Assembly (NCBI GenBank): GCA_020349865.1
Contig: CP070700.1
Location: 3,276,543 to 3,294,700 of the forward strand
Direction of reading: 5' to 3'
DNA from: Desulfobacteraceae bacterium
GTDB lineage: Bacteria; Desulfobacterota; DSM-4660; Desulfatiglandales; Desulfatiglandaceae
Length of the DNA stretch: 18,158 bases
Shown here piece by piece: positions 1-7,801 of this stretch (position 1 is its first letter; each line of letters begins with the position of its first letter). The notes beneath the pieces were generated by a model, which saw only the letters and a list, made by a program, of their open reading frames with translations, was not told the DNA's origin and made no database searches. The position numbers and the translations under genes are program-made.

Positions 1-253
1 GGAGGCACTAAAAGTTGGTTTTGATACTTTCTTTGATTTTAGACAGCATTTTTCAAAGGCTGATGAGAAAGAAGTTATTTGGCGGCACCATTTTGAGATT
101 TATGAAGCGATAAATCAAAAAAATCCTATTCTAGCTAAACAGAAAATCATAGATCACCTGGACTTCATCGAGGAAAAAATCAAGAAAACATGGAAAGAAA
201 CGAAGTCCGAACAAGGTGATGCAGCATTCGGGATAGGAGGGGAAAGATCATGA
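1..253 (+). CDS. GntR/FadR-type regulator, C-terminal FCD domain (partial)
   Basis: The reading frame is open from base 2 to a TGA at 251-253 and gives 83 residues; the start lies left of the window. What remains is the last helices of an FCD-type ligand-binding domain: a His-His-Phe-Glu stretch is followed by an amphipathic helix ending in a HLDFIEEKIK segment, the usual layout of FCD domains (a histidine, then 'A...M..HL' near the end). FCD regulators bind small organic acids and usually repress the adjacent catabolic operon. The stop overlaps the next gene's start as ATGA, so it is co-transcribed with the dehydrogenase that follows. The DNA-binding domain cannot be seen, so the call rests on the C-terminal pattern and context. 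Confidence 0.6.
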   Translation, partial: EALKVGFDTFFDFRQHFSKADEKEVIWRHHFEIYEAINQKNPILAKQKIIDHLDFIEEKIKKTWKETKSEQGDAAFGIGGERS

Positions 254-1002
254 GACTTGAGAATAAAACAGCACTTATAACCGGTGGTGCACGAGGTATA
301 GGTGCGGCGACAGCATTTCTTTTTGCGGAAGAAGGTGCTAAGGTTGGAATTGTTGATCTACGACAAGAAGGTCTGCAAAAAATTTCCGCCGACGCCGAAC
401 AAAAAGGGATTGGATTGAAGACCTTTATTGGGGACGTTACAAAGAAAGATCAAGTGGACCGTTTTATGGATGAGTTTGTCCAGGAGTTTGGACGAATTGA
501 TGTCTTGGTGAACAATGCCGGGATAGCGATCTCCAGGCCTTTTCTTGAAAAGACTGCGGAGGATTGGGAGCAAACACTAGCGGTAAATTTGATTGGTGTT
601 TTCTTATGCGCCCAGGCGGCAGCAAAATACATGCTAAAGGAGAAGTCTGGAAAGATAGTAAGCATATCTTCAATACGAGGCATTGAGCATTGTGGGCGTG
701 AAGGAATCATGGACTACAGCGCTTCTAAGATAGGAGTGATCAGTCTTACCAAAACGATGGCCAAAGAACTCGCTCCCCATATCAATGTCAACAGCGTAGC
801 ACCCGGGCACACGAAGACCGAAATGACCAACTCATTACCCGAAGAAATCAAGCAGAACATGATAGAAGGCTCCTATCTAAAGCGAATGGCAGAGCCACTG
901 GACATTGCAAAGGCCATTCTGTTTCTTGCTTCTAACGATGCGGATTTTATTACAGGCCAGGTTCTTCTGGTCGATGGGGGATTTAGCCTCAAACGGACTT
1001 AG
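250..1002 (+). CDS. short-chain dehydrogenase/reductase (FabG-like SDR)
   Basis: This 250-residue protein is a classical SDR, probably a cytosolic NAD-dependent alcohol/ketone oxidoreductase. The cofactor motif TGGARGIG is at residues 11-18. Asp36 at the end of the second beta strand suggests NAD(H) rather than NADP(H). NNAG is at 88-91, the structural Asn is N113, the catalytic Ser is S140 or S141, and the YxxxK pair is Y156/K160. The C-terminus has the usual FITGQVLLVDGG ending. The start codon overlaps the upstream regulator's stop (ATGA), and an AGGAGGGGA ribosome site sits just upstream. The neighbours, an FCD regulator and an ABC ATPase, suggest oxidation of an imported sugar, sugar acid or hydroxy acid. 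The substrate cannot be read from sequence; fatty-acid FabG is a less likely reading given this context. Confidence 0.9.
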   Translation: MRLENKTALITGGARGIGAATAFLFAEEGAKVGIVDLRQEGLQKISADAEQKGIGLKTFIGDVTKKDQVDRFMDEFVQEFGRIDVLVNNAGIAISRPFLEKTAEDWEQTLAVNLIGVFLCAQAAAKYMLKEKSGKIVSISSIRGIEHCGREGIMDYSASKIGVISLTKTMAKELAPHINVNSVAPGHTKTEMTNSLPEEIKQNMIEGSYLKRMAEPLDIAKAILFLASNDADFITGQVLLVDGGFSLKRT

Positions 1003-1072
1003 TTTTTATAAAATTAGGGAATGCGCCTTAAGAATCAAAGATTATGTAAAGAGGTTTCCTAGGGGATTCGAA

Positions 1073-2179
1073 TTGGCCAATATTAGCCTAGAAAATTTGA
1101 CAAAAAAATTTGAAAAAATCGAAGCGGTAAAAAATATTTCCCTAGACGTTGAAGATGGGGAATTTTTGGTGCTGGTGGGTCCTTCGGGATGCGGAAAGTC
1201 GACGACTTTGCGCATGATTGCTGGCTTGGAAGAGATCACATCCGGAAAGATCTACATCGGGGATCAAGTTGTTAATAATTTAGCTCCGAAAGATAGGGAC
1301 ATTGCTATGGTTTTCCAAGAGTACGCCCTTTATCCTCACATGTCTGTCCGCAAGAATTTGGCCTTTGGTCTTAAGATGCGGGGTTTTCCGAAAGCTGAGA
1401 CTGGGAAGAGAGTGAGTGAAACTGGTGAACTGCTTGGAATCAGTGATCTCTTGGACCGAAAACCTAGGGAACTCTCAGGAGGCCAAAGACAGAGAGTTGC
1501 CTTGGGGAGGGCGATAATCAGAAAACCAAAAGCCTTCCTTTTTGATGAGCCCCTCAGCAACCTCGATGCTAAACTTAGAGTTCAAATGCGAGCTGAACTT
1601 AGCAAACTTCACAACAGGTTGAAAACAACGATCATTTATGTAACCCATGACCAAGTGGAAGCAATGACAATGGGAACAAAAATCGTAATCATGAAGGATG
1701 GAGAAATTCAACAGATAGGAAAACCAATGCAGATTTATAGGCATCCACTCAATATGTTCGTTGCCGGCTTTATTGGCAGTCCTTCCATGAATTTTTTCGC
1801 AGCCCGTTTTGTATCCAAGGATTCCCAGGTTGATATCGAAACTGAATTTTTCCGGGTACCTATACCCACGAGCATGCATCCCGAATATCAGGAATTTATT
1901 GGGCAAGAAGTAATTTTTGGGATTCGCCCAGAAGATATTCACAGCGTTGATTTTACAAAAGAATACACTGAGGATGCATGTGTCAGAGGGAAAGTTGAAG
2001 TGATTGAACCCCTCGGCGCGGACATTTTACTAAATATTAGCTGTGGTGAGTACAGCTTTGTAGCGCGAGTAGATCCCCGAGTCGAGACAGACATTGGCGA
2101 AGAAATCAAGCTGATCCTAAATATGGAGCGAATGCATGTTTTTGAAACCAACCCTCCCCATCCAAAATTAAGGCGCTGA
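1073..2179 (+). CDS. ABC transporter ATP-binding protein, MalK/UgpC type
   Basis: This is the ATPase of a carbohydrate-type (CUT1) ABC importer. I place the start at TTG 1073: an AGGGG site lies about 8 bases upstream, and the protein then begins like family members (MANISLENLTKKF). No in-frame ATG lies closer than 977, which is inside the preceding gene. From this start it has 368 residues, the family's usual size. It shows Walker A GPSGCGKST (36-44), Q-loop Q82, signature LSGGQ (134-138), Walker B FLFDEP (155-160) and the H-loop His192. From about residue 235 there is a TOBE/MalK-type regulatory domain, with 'FGIRPEDI' near 285. No permease or binding protein follows within the window; partners may lie to the left, or the ATPase may be shared. 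It is 70 bp downstream of the SDR gene and probably in the same operon. Confidence 0.88.
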   Translation: MANISLENLTKKFEKIEAVKNISLDVEDGEFLVLVGPSGCGKSTTLRMIAGLEEITSGKIYIGDQVVNNLAPKDRDIAMVFQEYALYPHMSVRKNLAFGLKMRGFPKAETGKRVSETGELLGISDLLDRKPRELSGGQRQRVALGRAIIRKPKAFLFDEPLSNLDAKLRVQMRAELSKLHNRLKTTIIYVTHDQVEAMTMGTKIVIMKDGEIQQIGKPMQIYRHPLNMFVAGFIGSPSMNFFAARFVSKDSQVDIETEFFRVPIPTSMHPEYQEFIGQEVIFGIRPEDIHSVDFTKEYTEDACVRGKVEVIEPLGADILLNISCGEYSFVARVDPRVETDIGEEIKLILNMERMHVFETNPPHPKLRR

Positions 2180-2319
2180 AGGATAAAGAGTATACTAATA
2201 AATAAATGGAATAATAAATGACCAAGGCCTCTCCTTGCTCAAATATTACTCACAACCTTTTTTAGATTTTGTACATATTTTTTCAAGATCATAGTTCCAA
2301 AGGAATTAGAAGTAGGCTT

Positions 2320-2348
2320 TTGTTGTAAGGGCTTTCCGCCTTTAATAT
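2320..2348 (+). promoter_or_regulatory. candidate sigma70-type promoter upstream of the hydroxyacid dehydrogenase operon
   Basis: TTGTTG (2320-2325) and TAATAT (2343-2348) are separated by exactly 17 bases and lie about 70 bp before the ATG at 2420. Each hexamer is only a partial consensus match (3/6 and 4/6). Their value is mainly positional: this 240-bp gap (2180-2419) separates two functionally distinct gene sets, so a new promoter is expected here. A short CAAGG/CCTTG hairpin at about 2223-2237 lacks a T-run, so I do not call a terminator for the upstream operon. Confidence 0.25.
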
Positions 2349-2419
2349 TTGGACTCGGTGGGGAAGATGAGCACCTTATTGTTATGTGATTTCGTTGAAA
2401 TTACTGAGGAGACATAGAG

Positions 2420-3370
2420 ATGCGTTCGAGGTTTAAAGTACTACTATATGAGCAAATGCATTTTCAAGGAACGAAACTCTTGGAAGAGAATTGTGATGTT
2501 GTATACGCTGATTCCCTGGCTGAAAAAGACCTTATTGCTCAAGTATCAGATATTGACGCAATTATCATCCGGGCCAATGGTACTGTATCAAGGGCAATTA
2601 TCGAATCAGCTCCTTGTCTTAAGGTGATAGGAAGGCACGGTGTGGGTCTGGATGCCATTGATCTTGAGGCAGCAAAAGAACGGGGCGTTAAGGTTGTTTA
2701 TACGCCTAAGGGAAACTGCGAAAGCGTGGCTGAACACTTTGTGGCTCTGGCCCTTATGTTGGCGAAAAAGGTAAGACTAGCGGATATGGCTCTTCGCACT
2801 GGCAATTGGAAATCCCGCTATGAGCTCATCGGAACTGAGTTACGAGGGAAAACCCTGGGTATTATTGGGTTTGGCAGAATTGGCCAGCAAACAGCGCGTA
2901 TATGCAAGAATGGTTTCGACATGATGATCGTTTACTATGATGTGGTTCATAATCCAGCGGTTGAAAAGGAATTGGAGGCTACGCTTCTTGATAAAGAAGA
3001 AGTCTTTTCCAAGTCCGACTTTATATCCCTTAACCTGCCGCTTTTACCTAGTACCAGGCATTCCATTAACGCTGAATTGCTAAAGCTCATGAAGCCCACT
3101 GCGTTCCTGATCAATATGGCGAGAGGACCGGTTTGGAAGGAACAGGATGTGGTGAGGACACTACAGGAGAATAAGATCGCGGGAGTGGGCTCAGACGTCT
3201 ATGAAGTTGAGCCTGCTTCACCTGAAAATCCGCTCCTTAAAATGGATAAGTTCGTTGGTACGCCGCATATGTCGGCCCATACCGAAGAAAGCATGATTCG
3301 AATGAGTATGGTAGCTCGTGACGTACTGGCAGTTCTGGAAGGTCGGCAACCCGAATTTCCAGCGCCCTAG
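2420..3370 (+). CDS. D-2-hydroxyacid dehydrogenase (phosphoglycerate dehydrogenase-like)
   Basis: A 316-residue NAD-dependent dehydrogenase of the SerA/formate dehydrogenase superfamily, interconverting a D-2-hydroxyacid and a 2-oxoacid in the cytosol. The Rossmann motif GFGRIG is at 150-155, and the acidic residue ending the next strand (D174) favours NAD. The catalytic triad is present: R235 (in NMARGP), E264 (in DVYEVEP) and H283 (in TPHMSAH). There is no ACT or other C-terminal regulatory domain as in long SerA proteins, so serine feedback is unlikely. A GAGGAG ribosome site precedes the ATG. It lies 44 bp upstream of a 2-oxoacid:ferredoxin oxidoreductase operon, which suggests it supplies or drains that enzyme's 2-oxoacid substrate. 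A plain 3-phosphoglycerate or hydroxypyruvate role remains possible. Confidence 0.85.
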   Translation: MRSRFKVLLYEQMHFQGTKLLEENCDVVYADSLAEKDLIAQVSDIDAIIIRANGTVSRAIIESAPCLKVIGRHGVGLDAIDLEAAKERGVKVVYTPKGNCESVAEHFVALALMLAKKVRLADMALRTGNWKSRYELIGTELRGKTLGIIGFGRIGQQTARICKNGFDMMIVYYDVVHNPAVEKELEATLLDKEEVFSKSDFISLNLPLLPSTRHSINAELLKLMKPTAFLINMARGPVWKEQDVVRTLQENKIAGVGSDVYEVEPASPENPLLKMDKFVGTPHMSAHTEESMIRMSMVARDVLAVLEGRQPEFPAP

Positions 3371-3414
3371 AATATCTTGAACTTCTAATACAATAATGTT
3401 TAAGGGAGGACTAC

Positions 3415-3669
3415 GTGTCAAACGTTACTATATTTCGCCAGGCATGTAAAGGTGTCGAAGGATGCGGAATCTGTGCTTTTGTATGTCCCAAGAATCTGTT
3501 TTGTGCTTCCGGGGAGATAAACGAAACAGGATATTTGCCCCCCGAAATAAACGATGAGAATGAATGCACGGGCTGTATGAACTGCATGATCTATTGTCCC
3601 GACTTTGCCATTGTGGTCGAGAAAGACTCGGAGGATGCATTTGAGAGGAGAGAGAACAGGGATGAGTGA
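3415..3669 (+). CDS. korD: 2-oxoacid:ferredoxin oxidoreductase, delta (ferredoxin-like) subunit
   Basis: An 84-residue 2x[4Fe-4S] ferredoxin-like subunit that carries electrons from the oxidoreductase core to ferredoxin. It starts at GTG 3415, nine bases or less after a strong AAGGGAGGA site. The first cluster uses C11, C17, C20 and C24, a CX5CX2CX3CP pattern; the usual first spacing is CX2C, so two or three extra residues (Gly-Val-Glu) sit in the loop. The second cluster is regular: C51, C54, C57 and C61 followed by Pro. The TGA stop lies eight bases inside the next gene, so translation is coupled. The order delta-alpha-beta-gamma matches KorDABC and VorDABC operons. The gene name is used at family level; the oxoacid is not proven. 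Confidence 0.85.
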   Translation: MSNVTIFRQACKGVEGCGICAFVCPKNLFCASGEINETGYLPPEINDENECTGCMNCMIYCPDFAIVVEKDSEDAFERRENRDE

Positions 3670-4819
3670 TAGAAAAAGAGTACTTACGGGCACCCATTTT
3701 GAGATAGGAAATTGGGCCTGTGCTGAGGGGGCCATTGCAGCGGGATGTACATTTGTTGCGGGTTATCCTATTACCCCTGCAAGTGAAGTAGCAAATCGGC
3801 TGGCTGAAGGAATTCCAAAAGTTGGTGGTGTATTCCTTCAGACTGAGGACGAAATCAGCGCCATTTGTTCGGCGATTGGCGCTTCATGGGCGGGCTGTAA
3901 ATCACTCACCGCTACTTCTGGACCAGGTATCAGTCTTATGCAGGAAAACATCGGCTTTGCTGTTGCCACGGAGACTCCATTGGTTATCGTGGATGTCCAG
4001 CGTTTTGGTCCTTCGACTGGAGTGCCTTCAGTGGGTTTGGCGGGTGATATCGTCCAGGTAGCTCGTGGCTCACACGGAGATTATCAAATTATAGCGCTTT
4101 GCCCAGAGAGCCCCCAGGACATGTTTGATCTGACAATTCGTGCCTTTAATCTATCGGAAAAGTATAGAGTACCCGTATTCCTTATGGCAGACGGCTTTAC
4201 CGGACATATGCGGGAGCAAATTGTCATTCCTAATGAAGACGCAATTGAACTCGAGCGCCGCAAAATCCCTGAGGCCGGAACGGGTCCCATGGAGCGCCAG
4301 GACTTTCAGGATGTAAACGTCGCGCCGATGCCTGTTTTCGGGCGTGGTTTCAGAGCCCATGTTACCAGTTCGTGTCATGATGAGCATGGAATGCGCAATC
4401 TGAGCGATCCAGCCGTCATGCACAGCTACCTCATGACCCCCATTGAGAAGATCCTCAAGCACAGGGACGACATTATTCAATTAAGAGCCGATTACGCCGA
4501 TGCCGAAATTGCACTCGTCACGTACGGCACTGTGTCTCGTTCAGCCATGGCAGCAGCGCAAATTGCCCGACAGAGGGGTATAAGAGTTGGAACATTGCGT
4601 TTAGTGACCTGTTGGCCTTTTCCAGATAAGGAAATCCGTGAAATGGCTGAAAAGGTTGATTACGTGCTTGTGCTGGAAAATAACAACGGCCAGCTGTACC
4701 CGTACATCAAGGCAGAAGCAGTGCATGCCTGCCCTGTATATTTCCTGGGACCTGAAAACTTGGGGCAAATACATGACCCGGAATACATTTTTGCCCGCAT
4801 AGAGGAGATAATCAAATGA
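3662..4819 (+). CDS. korA: 2-oxoacid:ferredoxin oxidoreductase, alpha subunit
   Basis: This 385-residue subunit forms half of the thiamine diphosphate active site of a CoA-acylating 2-oxoacid:ferredoxin oxidoreductase (2-oxoacid + CoA + oxidised ferredoxin -> acyl-CoA + CO2 + reduced ferredoxin). It has the N-terminal pyrimidine-binding domain with GYPITPASE, the EDEISA glutamate segment that activates thiamine, TSGPG, and VQRFGPSTGVPS, which closely follows the KorA signature. A transketolase C-terminal-like domain occupies about the last 130 residues. I chose ATG 3662, which gives an N-terminus starting MSDRKRVLTG. It overlaps the ferredoxin-subunit stop by eight bases and has a GGAGAG site upstream. 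It ends in an ATGA overlap with the beta subunit. The gamma domain is not fused but encoded separately at 5646, as in Kor and Vor enzymes. Confidence 0.92.
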   Translation: MSDRKRVLTGTHFEIGNWACAEGAIAAGCTFVAGYPITPASEVANRLAEGIPKVGGVFLQTEDEISAICSAIGASWAGCKSLTATSGPGISLMQENIGFAVATETPLVIVDVQRFGPSTGVPSVGLAGDIVQVARGSHGDYQIIALCPESPQDMFDLTIRAFNLSEKYRVPVFLMADGFTGHMREQIVIPNEDAIELERRKIPEAGTGPMERQDFQDVNVAPMPVFGRGFRAHVTSSCHDEHGMRNLSDPAVMHSYLMTPIEKILKHRDDIIQLRADYADAEIALVTYGTVSRSAMAAAQIARQRGIRVGTLRLVTCWPFPDKEIREMAEKVDYVLVLENNNGQLYPYIKAEAVHACPVYFLGPENLGQIHDPEYIFARIEEIIK

Positions 4820-5646
4820 ACGTTGCAGCACACCCACTAAAGAAATACACAAGGAGCCATGTTACTAAGACAACTACATGTCCGGGGTGCGGAAACGGCA
4901 TCGTCACCCAAACTATTCTTCGAGCGATTGACGAGCTTGGCCTTGACATGAATGATTTCATCTTTGTCTCTGGAATCGGATGTTCTGCCTGGATTCCCAG
5001 CCCCCTGTTTGATGCAGATACGCTGCACACCACCCACGGCAGACCAATAGCCTTTGCTACGGGTGTCAAATTAGGCCTCCCTGAAAAGCACGTTATGGTC
5101 GCCAGTGGCGATGGGGACCTTACCGCAATCGGTGGAAACCATCTTATTCATGGGGCCAGACGAAATATCGATTTAACGGTGATCCTCATAAACAATGGTA
5201 TCTACGGGATGACTGGGGGGCAAACCGCTCCAACGACTCCACGTGGTTTGAAGACCATTACGAGTCCGTACGGAACCTTAGAGCACACCTTTGATATATC
5301 TGCAATGGTAGCGGCAGCAGGGGCATCGTATGTAGCACGGTGGACGACCTATCATCCCCGAAAAATGACGCACTCCATTAAAAAGGGGATTCAGAAGAAG
5401 GGCTTTGCATTTATAGAGGCAGTCAGCCAATGCCCGGTTCAGTACGGAAAGGCGAGCAAGCTCGGGAAAGCAGTCGATATGCTCAAATATTTTAAAGAGA
5501 ATAGTATCAGAGTGAATAAAGCCAAAGAAATGCCGGCGGAAGAACTGGAAGGCAAAATCATTGTAGGCGAATTCATAGATACAGAAAAAGAAGAGTTGAC
5601 TGAAGAATGGGAGCGCTTAAAATGCGCCTTAATGGAGGAAGCTTAA
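4816..5646 (+). CDS. korB: 2-oxoacid:ferredoxin oxidoreductase, beta (TPP-binding) subunit
   Basis: A 276-residue thiamine diphosphate- and [4Fe-4S]-binding subunit. The four cluster ligands expected in this family are visible: C22 and C25 (CPGCGNG), C56 (GIGCSAW) and C206 (SQCPVQYG). The TPP/Mg motif runs from GDGD (98-101) to the Asn pair at 126-127, followed by GIYGMTGGQTAPTT, a segment shared by 2-oxoglutarate- and branched-chain-oxoacid-type enzymes. It starts within the alpha subunit's stop (ATGA) and its own TAA overlaps the gamma subunit's start by one base (TAATG), so equal expression of subunits is likely. Substrate choice between 2-oxoglutarate, 2-oxoisovalerate and another oxoacid cannot be decided from sequence alone. 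Confidence 0.93.
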   Translation: MNVAAHPLKKYTRSHVTKTTTCPGCGNGIVTQTILRAIDELGLDMNDFIFVSGIGCSAWIPSPLFDADTLHTTHGRPIAFATGVKLGLPEKHVMVASGDGDLTAIGGNHLIHGARRNIDLTVILINNGIYGMTGGQTAPTTPRGLKTITSPYGTLEHTFDISAMVAAAGASYVARWTTYHPRKMTHSIKKGIQKKGFAFIEAVSQCPVQYGKASKLGKAVDMLKYFKENSIRVNKAKEMPAEELEGKIIVGEFIDTEKEELTEEWERLKCALMEEA

Positions 5647-6185
5647 TGGCACAGACTGATTTAACCATTGCCGGTGTTGGAGGTCAGGGATCCATCCTTG
5701 CCGGTATTATCTTGGGTACCGCGGCAGTGACCTATGATAAGAAGTACGCGGTACAGACCCAGGCCTATTCTTCGGAGCTTCGCGGCGGTTTTGCTGCGAC
5801 ATGGGTAATTATAGCGGATGATCCCATCGTGTTTCCTCGTGTGACCCATCCCGACGTCCTTGTGGCCCAGGCCCAGGACTCTATCTCCCGTTTCGGTGAA
5901 ACAGTCAAGCATAATGGTATTTTGATTGTAGACAAGGACATGGTCACCACAAAACCGGATACGATTAAGAAAGGTTTTAGTATTCCCGCCACTTCGATTG
6001 CAAGAAATCAACTTAAGGCACCAGTCACAGCAAATATGATAATGCTGGGTGCTCTGTGCAAAGTAACCGGTGTCGTAAGCCGTAAGGCATTGGAACAGGC
6101 CATCGCAAAGGCGGTGCCGAAAGGAAAAGGTCAATTGAACCTGGATGCATTCAACTGGGGCTTTGAGGGAGTAACGGCATTTTAA
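5646..6185 (+). CDS. korC: 2-oxoacid:ferredoxin oxidoreductase, gamma subunit
   Basis: A 179-residue gamma subunit of the same complex. It carries the family's nucleotide/CoA-associated N-terminal motif GVGGQGSILAG at about residues 10-20, followed by the SSELRGG stretch typical of KorC/PorG. I chose ATG 5646 because it overlaps the beta-subunit stop by one base and has a GGAGGAAG ribosome site; an upstream in-frame ATG at 5607 would overlap the beta gene by 40 bases and adds unrelated residues. With delta, alpha and beta it completes a four-subunit enzyme. A 76-bp gap with its own GAGGAG site follows before the dehydratase homologue; no terminator is visible there, so readthrough into that gene is likely. 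Confidence 0.92.
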   Translation: MAQTDLTIAGVGGQGSILAGIILGTAAVTYDKKYAVQTQAYSSELRGGFAATWVIIADDPIVFPRVTHPDVLVAQAQDSISRFGETVKHNGILIVDKDMVTTKPDTIKKGFSIPATSIARNQLKAPVTANMIMLGALCKVTGVVSRKALEQAIAKAVPKGKGQLNLDAFNWGFEGVTAF

Positions 6186-6261
6186 ATTCCAATAGTAAAG
6201 ACTAAATTACCATATGAAGATTTTAGTGAGCTTTTTATTAAGAACTTAGAGGAGTGAGGAC

Positions 6262-7701
6262 ATGGGGTTGAAGACCAAAGAGGAGTACATTGAATCCTTG
6301 AGGCGGATGAAGCCGTCGGCATACATGTTTGGTGAAAAAATCACTGATATCGTTGATAATCCTCGACTGCGGGCTGGCATCGAAGCTACAGCGGCGACCT
6401 ATGAACTAGCTGAGATGGACGAATATCGGGACCTTCTTGTCACTCAAAGCCCTTTGATCAATGAACCGGTTAACCGTTTCACTTTGCCACCGGGCTCTAT
6501 TGAAGACTTGGTAGCACGGGTTAAGATCAATCGAACGCTTGGCAATTGGGTCGGAACCTGTCATCAACGCTGTACCGGGCTAGATTGTCTGTCGGCTTTG
6601 TCTATTGTTACTTACGACATTGATCAAAAACATGGTACCAATTACTTTGACAGGTTCAAGGAATTCTTGAAGTACGTTCAAAAAAATGACCTCACATGCA
6701 ATGCCGGCGTAACGGATGTTAAGGGGGACCGTTCGCTGGGCCCCCATGAACAGGAAGATAAAGACATGTACCTCCATGTGGTGGAACGTCGTGATGACGG
6801 TGTCGTTGTTAGAGGAGCCAAGGCACACCAGACCGGATCGCTATCATCCCACGAAATTATTGTCTTACCGACGAGAGCCCTGAGAAAAGGTGATGAGGAC
6901 TATGCGGTGGCGTTTGCGATACCGAATGATTCTCCCGGTCTGATCCATATCGTAGGTCGTTCAAGTCTGGATACTCGGGAACTGGACGGCTGCGATACCG
7001 GTAACATCCACTATTCCAAATACTGTCCCACCGTGATATTCGACGATGTTTTTGTCCCCTGGGAGCGCGTTTTCATGTGCGGAGAAATCGAGTTTGCCGT
7101 TGACATGGTGGTGAAGTTTTCTTCTTATCACCGTCAGAGCCATGGCGGATGCAAATCCGGGAAGATTGACTGCATGACCGGTGCCGCACTGACTATGATG
7201 GACTACAGTGGAACTGCCAAACCCAGCCATCTCAAGCAGAAAGTGATCGACATGATTCACCGTGCCGAAACGCTTTACGGCTGTAGTCTCGCCGCTTCCT
7301 ATGAAGGCAAGAAACAACCTTCTGGGACCTATTTCATCGATACGGTGTTGGCTAATGCCTCAAAGATTCATGAAGGTAAGGAAATGGCTGAAGCCACCCG
7401 CTTGATGGTAGATATATGTGGCGGTTTTGTGGCAGATTTACCTTCGGACAGGGATATAGAAAACCCTGAAATTGGTCATCTGGTAAAGAAATACCTAAAG
7501 GGCTCTAAGGAGGCCCCAGTAGAAAATCGTATCAAGATGTTTAGACTCGTGGAAAAGATGGCCATGGAGAGTGCGGATACCATCTCCGACATCCATGGCG
7601 GCGGTTCTCCCGAGGCTCACAGGGTCACGATCCTCCGTGAAAGCGATATCGAGAAAAAGAAAAACGCAGCTAAGCGCCTGGCCGGTATCGAAGAAGATTA
7701 A
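6262..7701 (+). CDS. 4-hydroxybutyryl-CoA dehydratase homologue with altered catalytic residues
   Basis: A 479-residue member of the AbfD/HpaB flavoprotein family, close in length and near-collinear with the Clostridium aminobutyricum 4-hydroxybutyryl-CoA dehydratase as I recall it. The four [4Fe-4S] ligands align: C100 and C104 (CHQRC), H290 and C297 (YHRQSHGGCK); K298 and the flavin-region T191 (KAHQTGS) are also kept. This separates it from HpaB monooxygenases, which lack the cluster. The residues aligned with the catalytic Glu257, Tyr296 and Glu455 of the clostridial enzyme are C255, H294 and S442. It therefore probably performs cluster/FAD ketyl-radical chemistry on an acyl-CoA, but not necessarily 4-hydroxybutyryl-CoA dehydration. 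It closes the operon with the oxidoreductase, which would make a CoA thioester directly. It has a good GAGGAG ribosome site. Confidence 0.85.
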   Translation: MGLKTKEEYIESLRRMKPSAYMFGEKITDIVDNPRLRAGIEATAATYELAEMDEYRDLLVTQSPLINEPVNRFTLPPGSIEDLVARVKINRTLGNWVGTCHQRCTGLDCLSALSIVTYDIDQKHGTNYFDRFKEFLKYVQKNDLTCNAGVTDVKGDRSLGPHEQEDKDMYLHVVERRDDGVVVRGAKAHQTGSLSSHEIIVLPTRALRKGDEDYAVAFAIPNDSPGLIHIVGRSSLDTRELDGCDTGNIHYSKYCPTVIFDDVFVPWERVFMCGEIEFAVDMVVKFSSYHRQSHGGCKSGKIDCMTGAALTMMDYSGTAKPSHLKQKVIDMIHRAETLYGCSLAASYEGKKQPSGTYFIDTVLANASKIHEGKEMAEATRLMVDICGGFVADLPSDRDIENPEIGHLVKKYLKGSKEAPVENRIKMFRLVEKMAMESADTISDIHGGGSPEAHRVTILRESDIEKKKNAAKRLAGIEED

Positions 7702-7801
7702 CATTTCCGAACGTCTTTTTTGCTTCGTTTTAGCCTGGATTTGAACGCAGTATGTTGACGAACTCCCTGCCAGCAGATTATACACAGCCTTTTATGGTTT
7801 T

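Noticed and set aside
905..1072. N-terminal extension of the ABC ATPase frame from ATG 905
   Set aside because: It overlaps about 100 bp of the SDR gene in another frame, has no family similarity, and the ATPase homology begins precisely at 1073.
1475..1942. 155-residue open frame on the - strand
   Set aside because: Antisense to the ABC ATPase signature, Walker B and regulatory domain; low-complexity and no recognisable motif.
2223..2237. CAAGG/CCTTG hairpin as terminator of the first operon
   Set aside because: Only a five-bp stem and no T-run follows on the + strand.
6262..7701. HpaB-type 4-hydroxyphenylacetate 3-monooxygenase
   Set aside because: HpaB enzymes lack the four Fe-S ligands; here CxxxC and HxxxxxxC are all present and the neighbours are anaerobic CoA enzymes.
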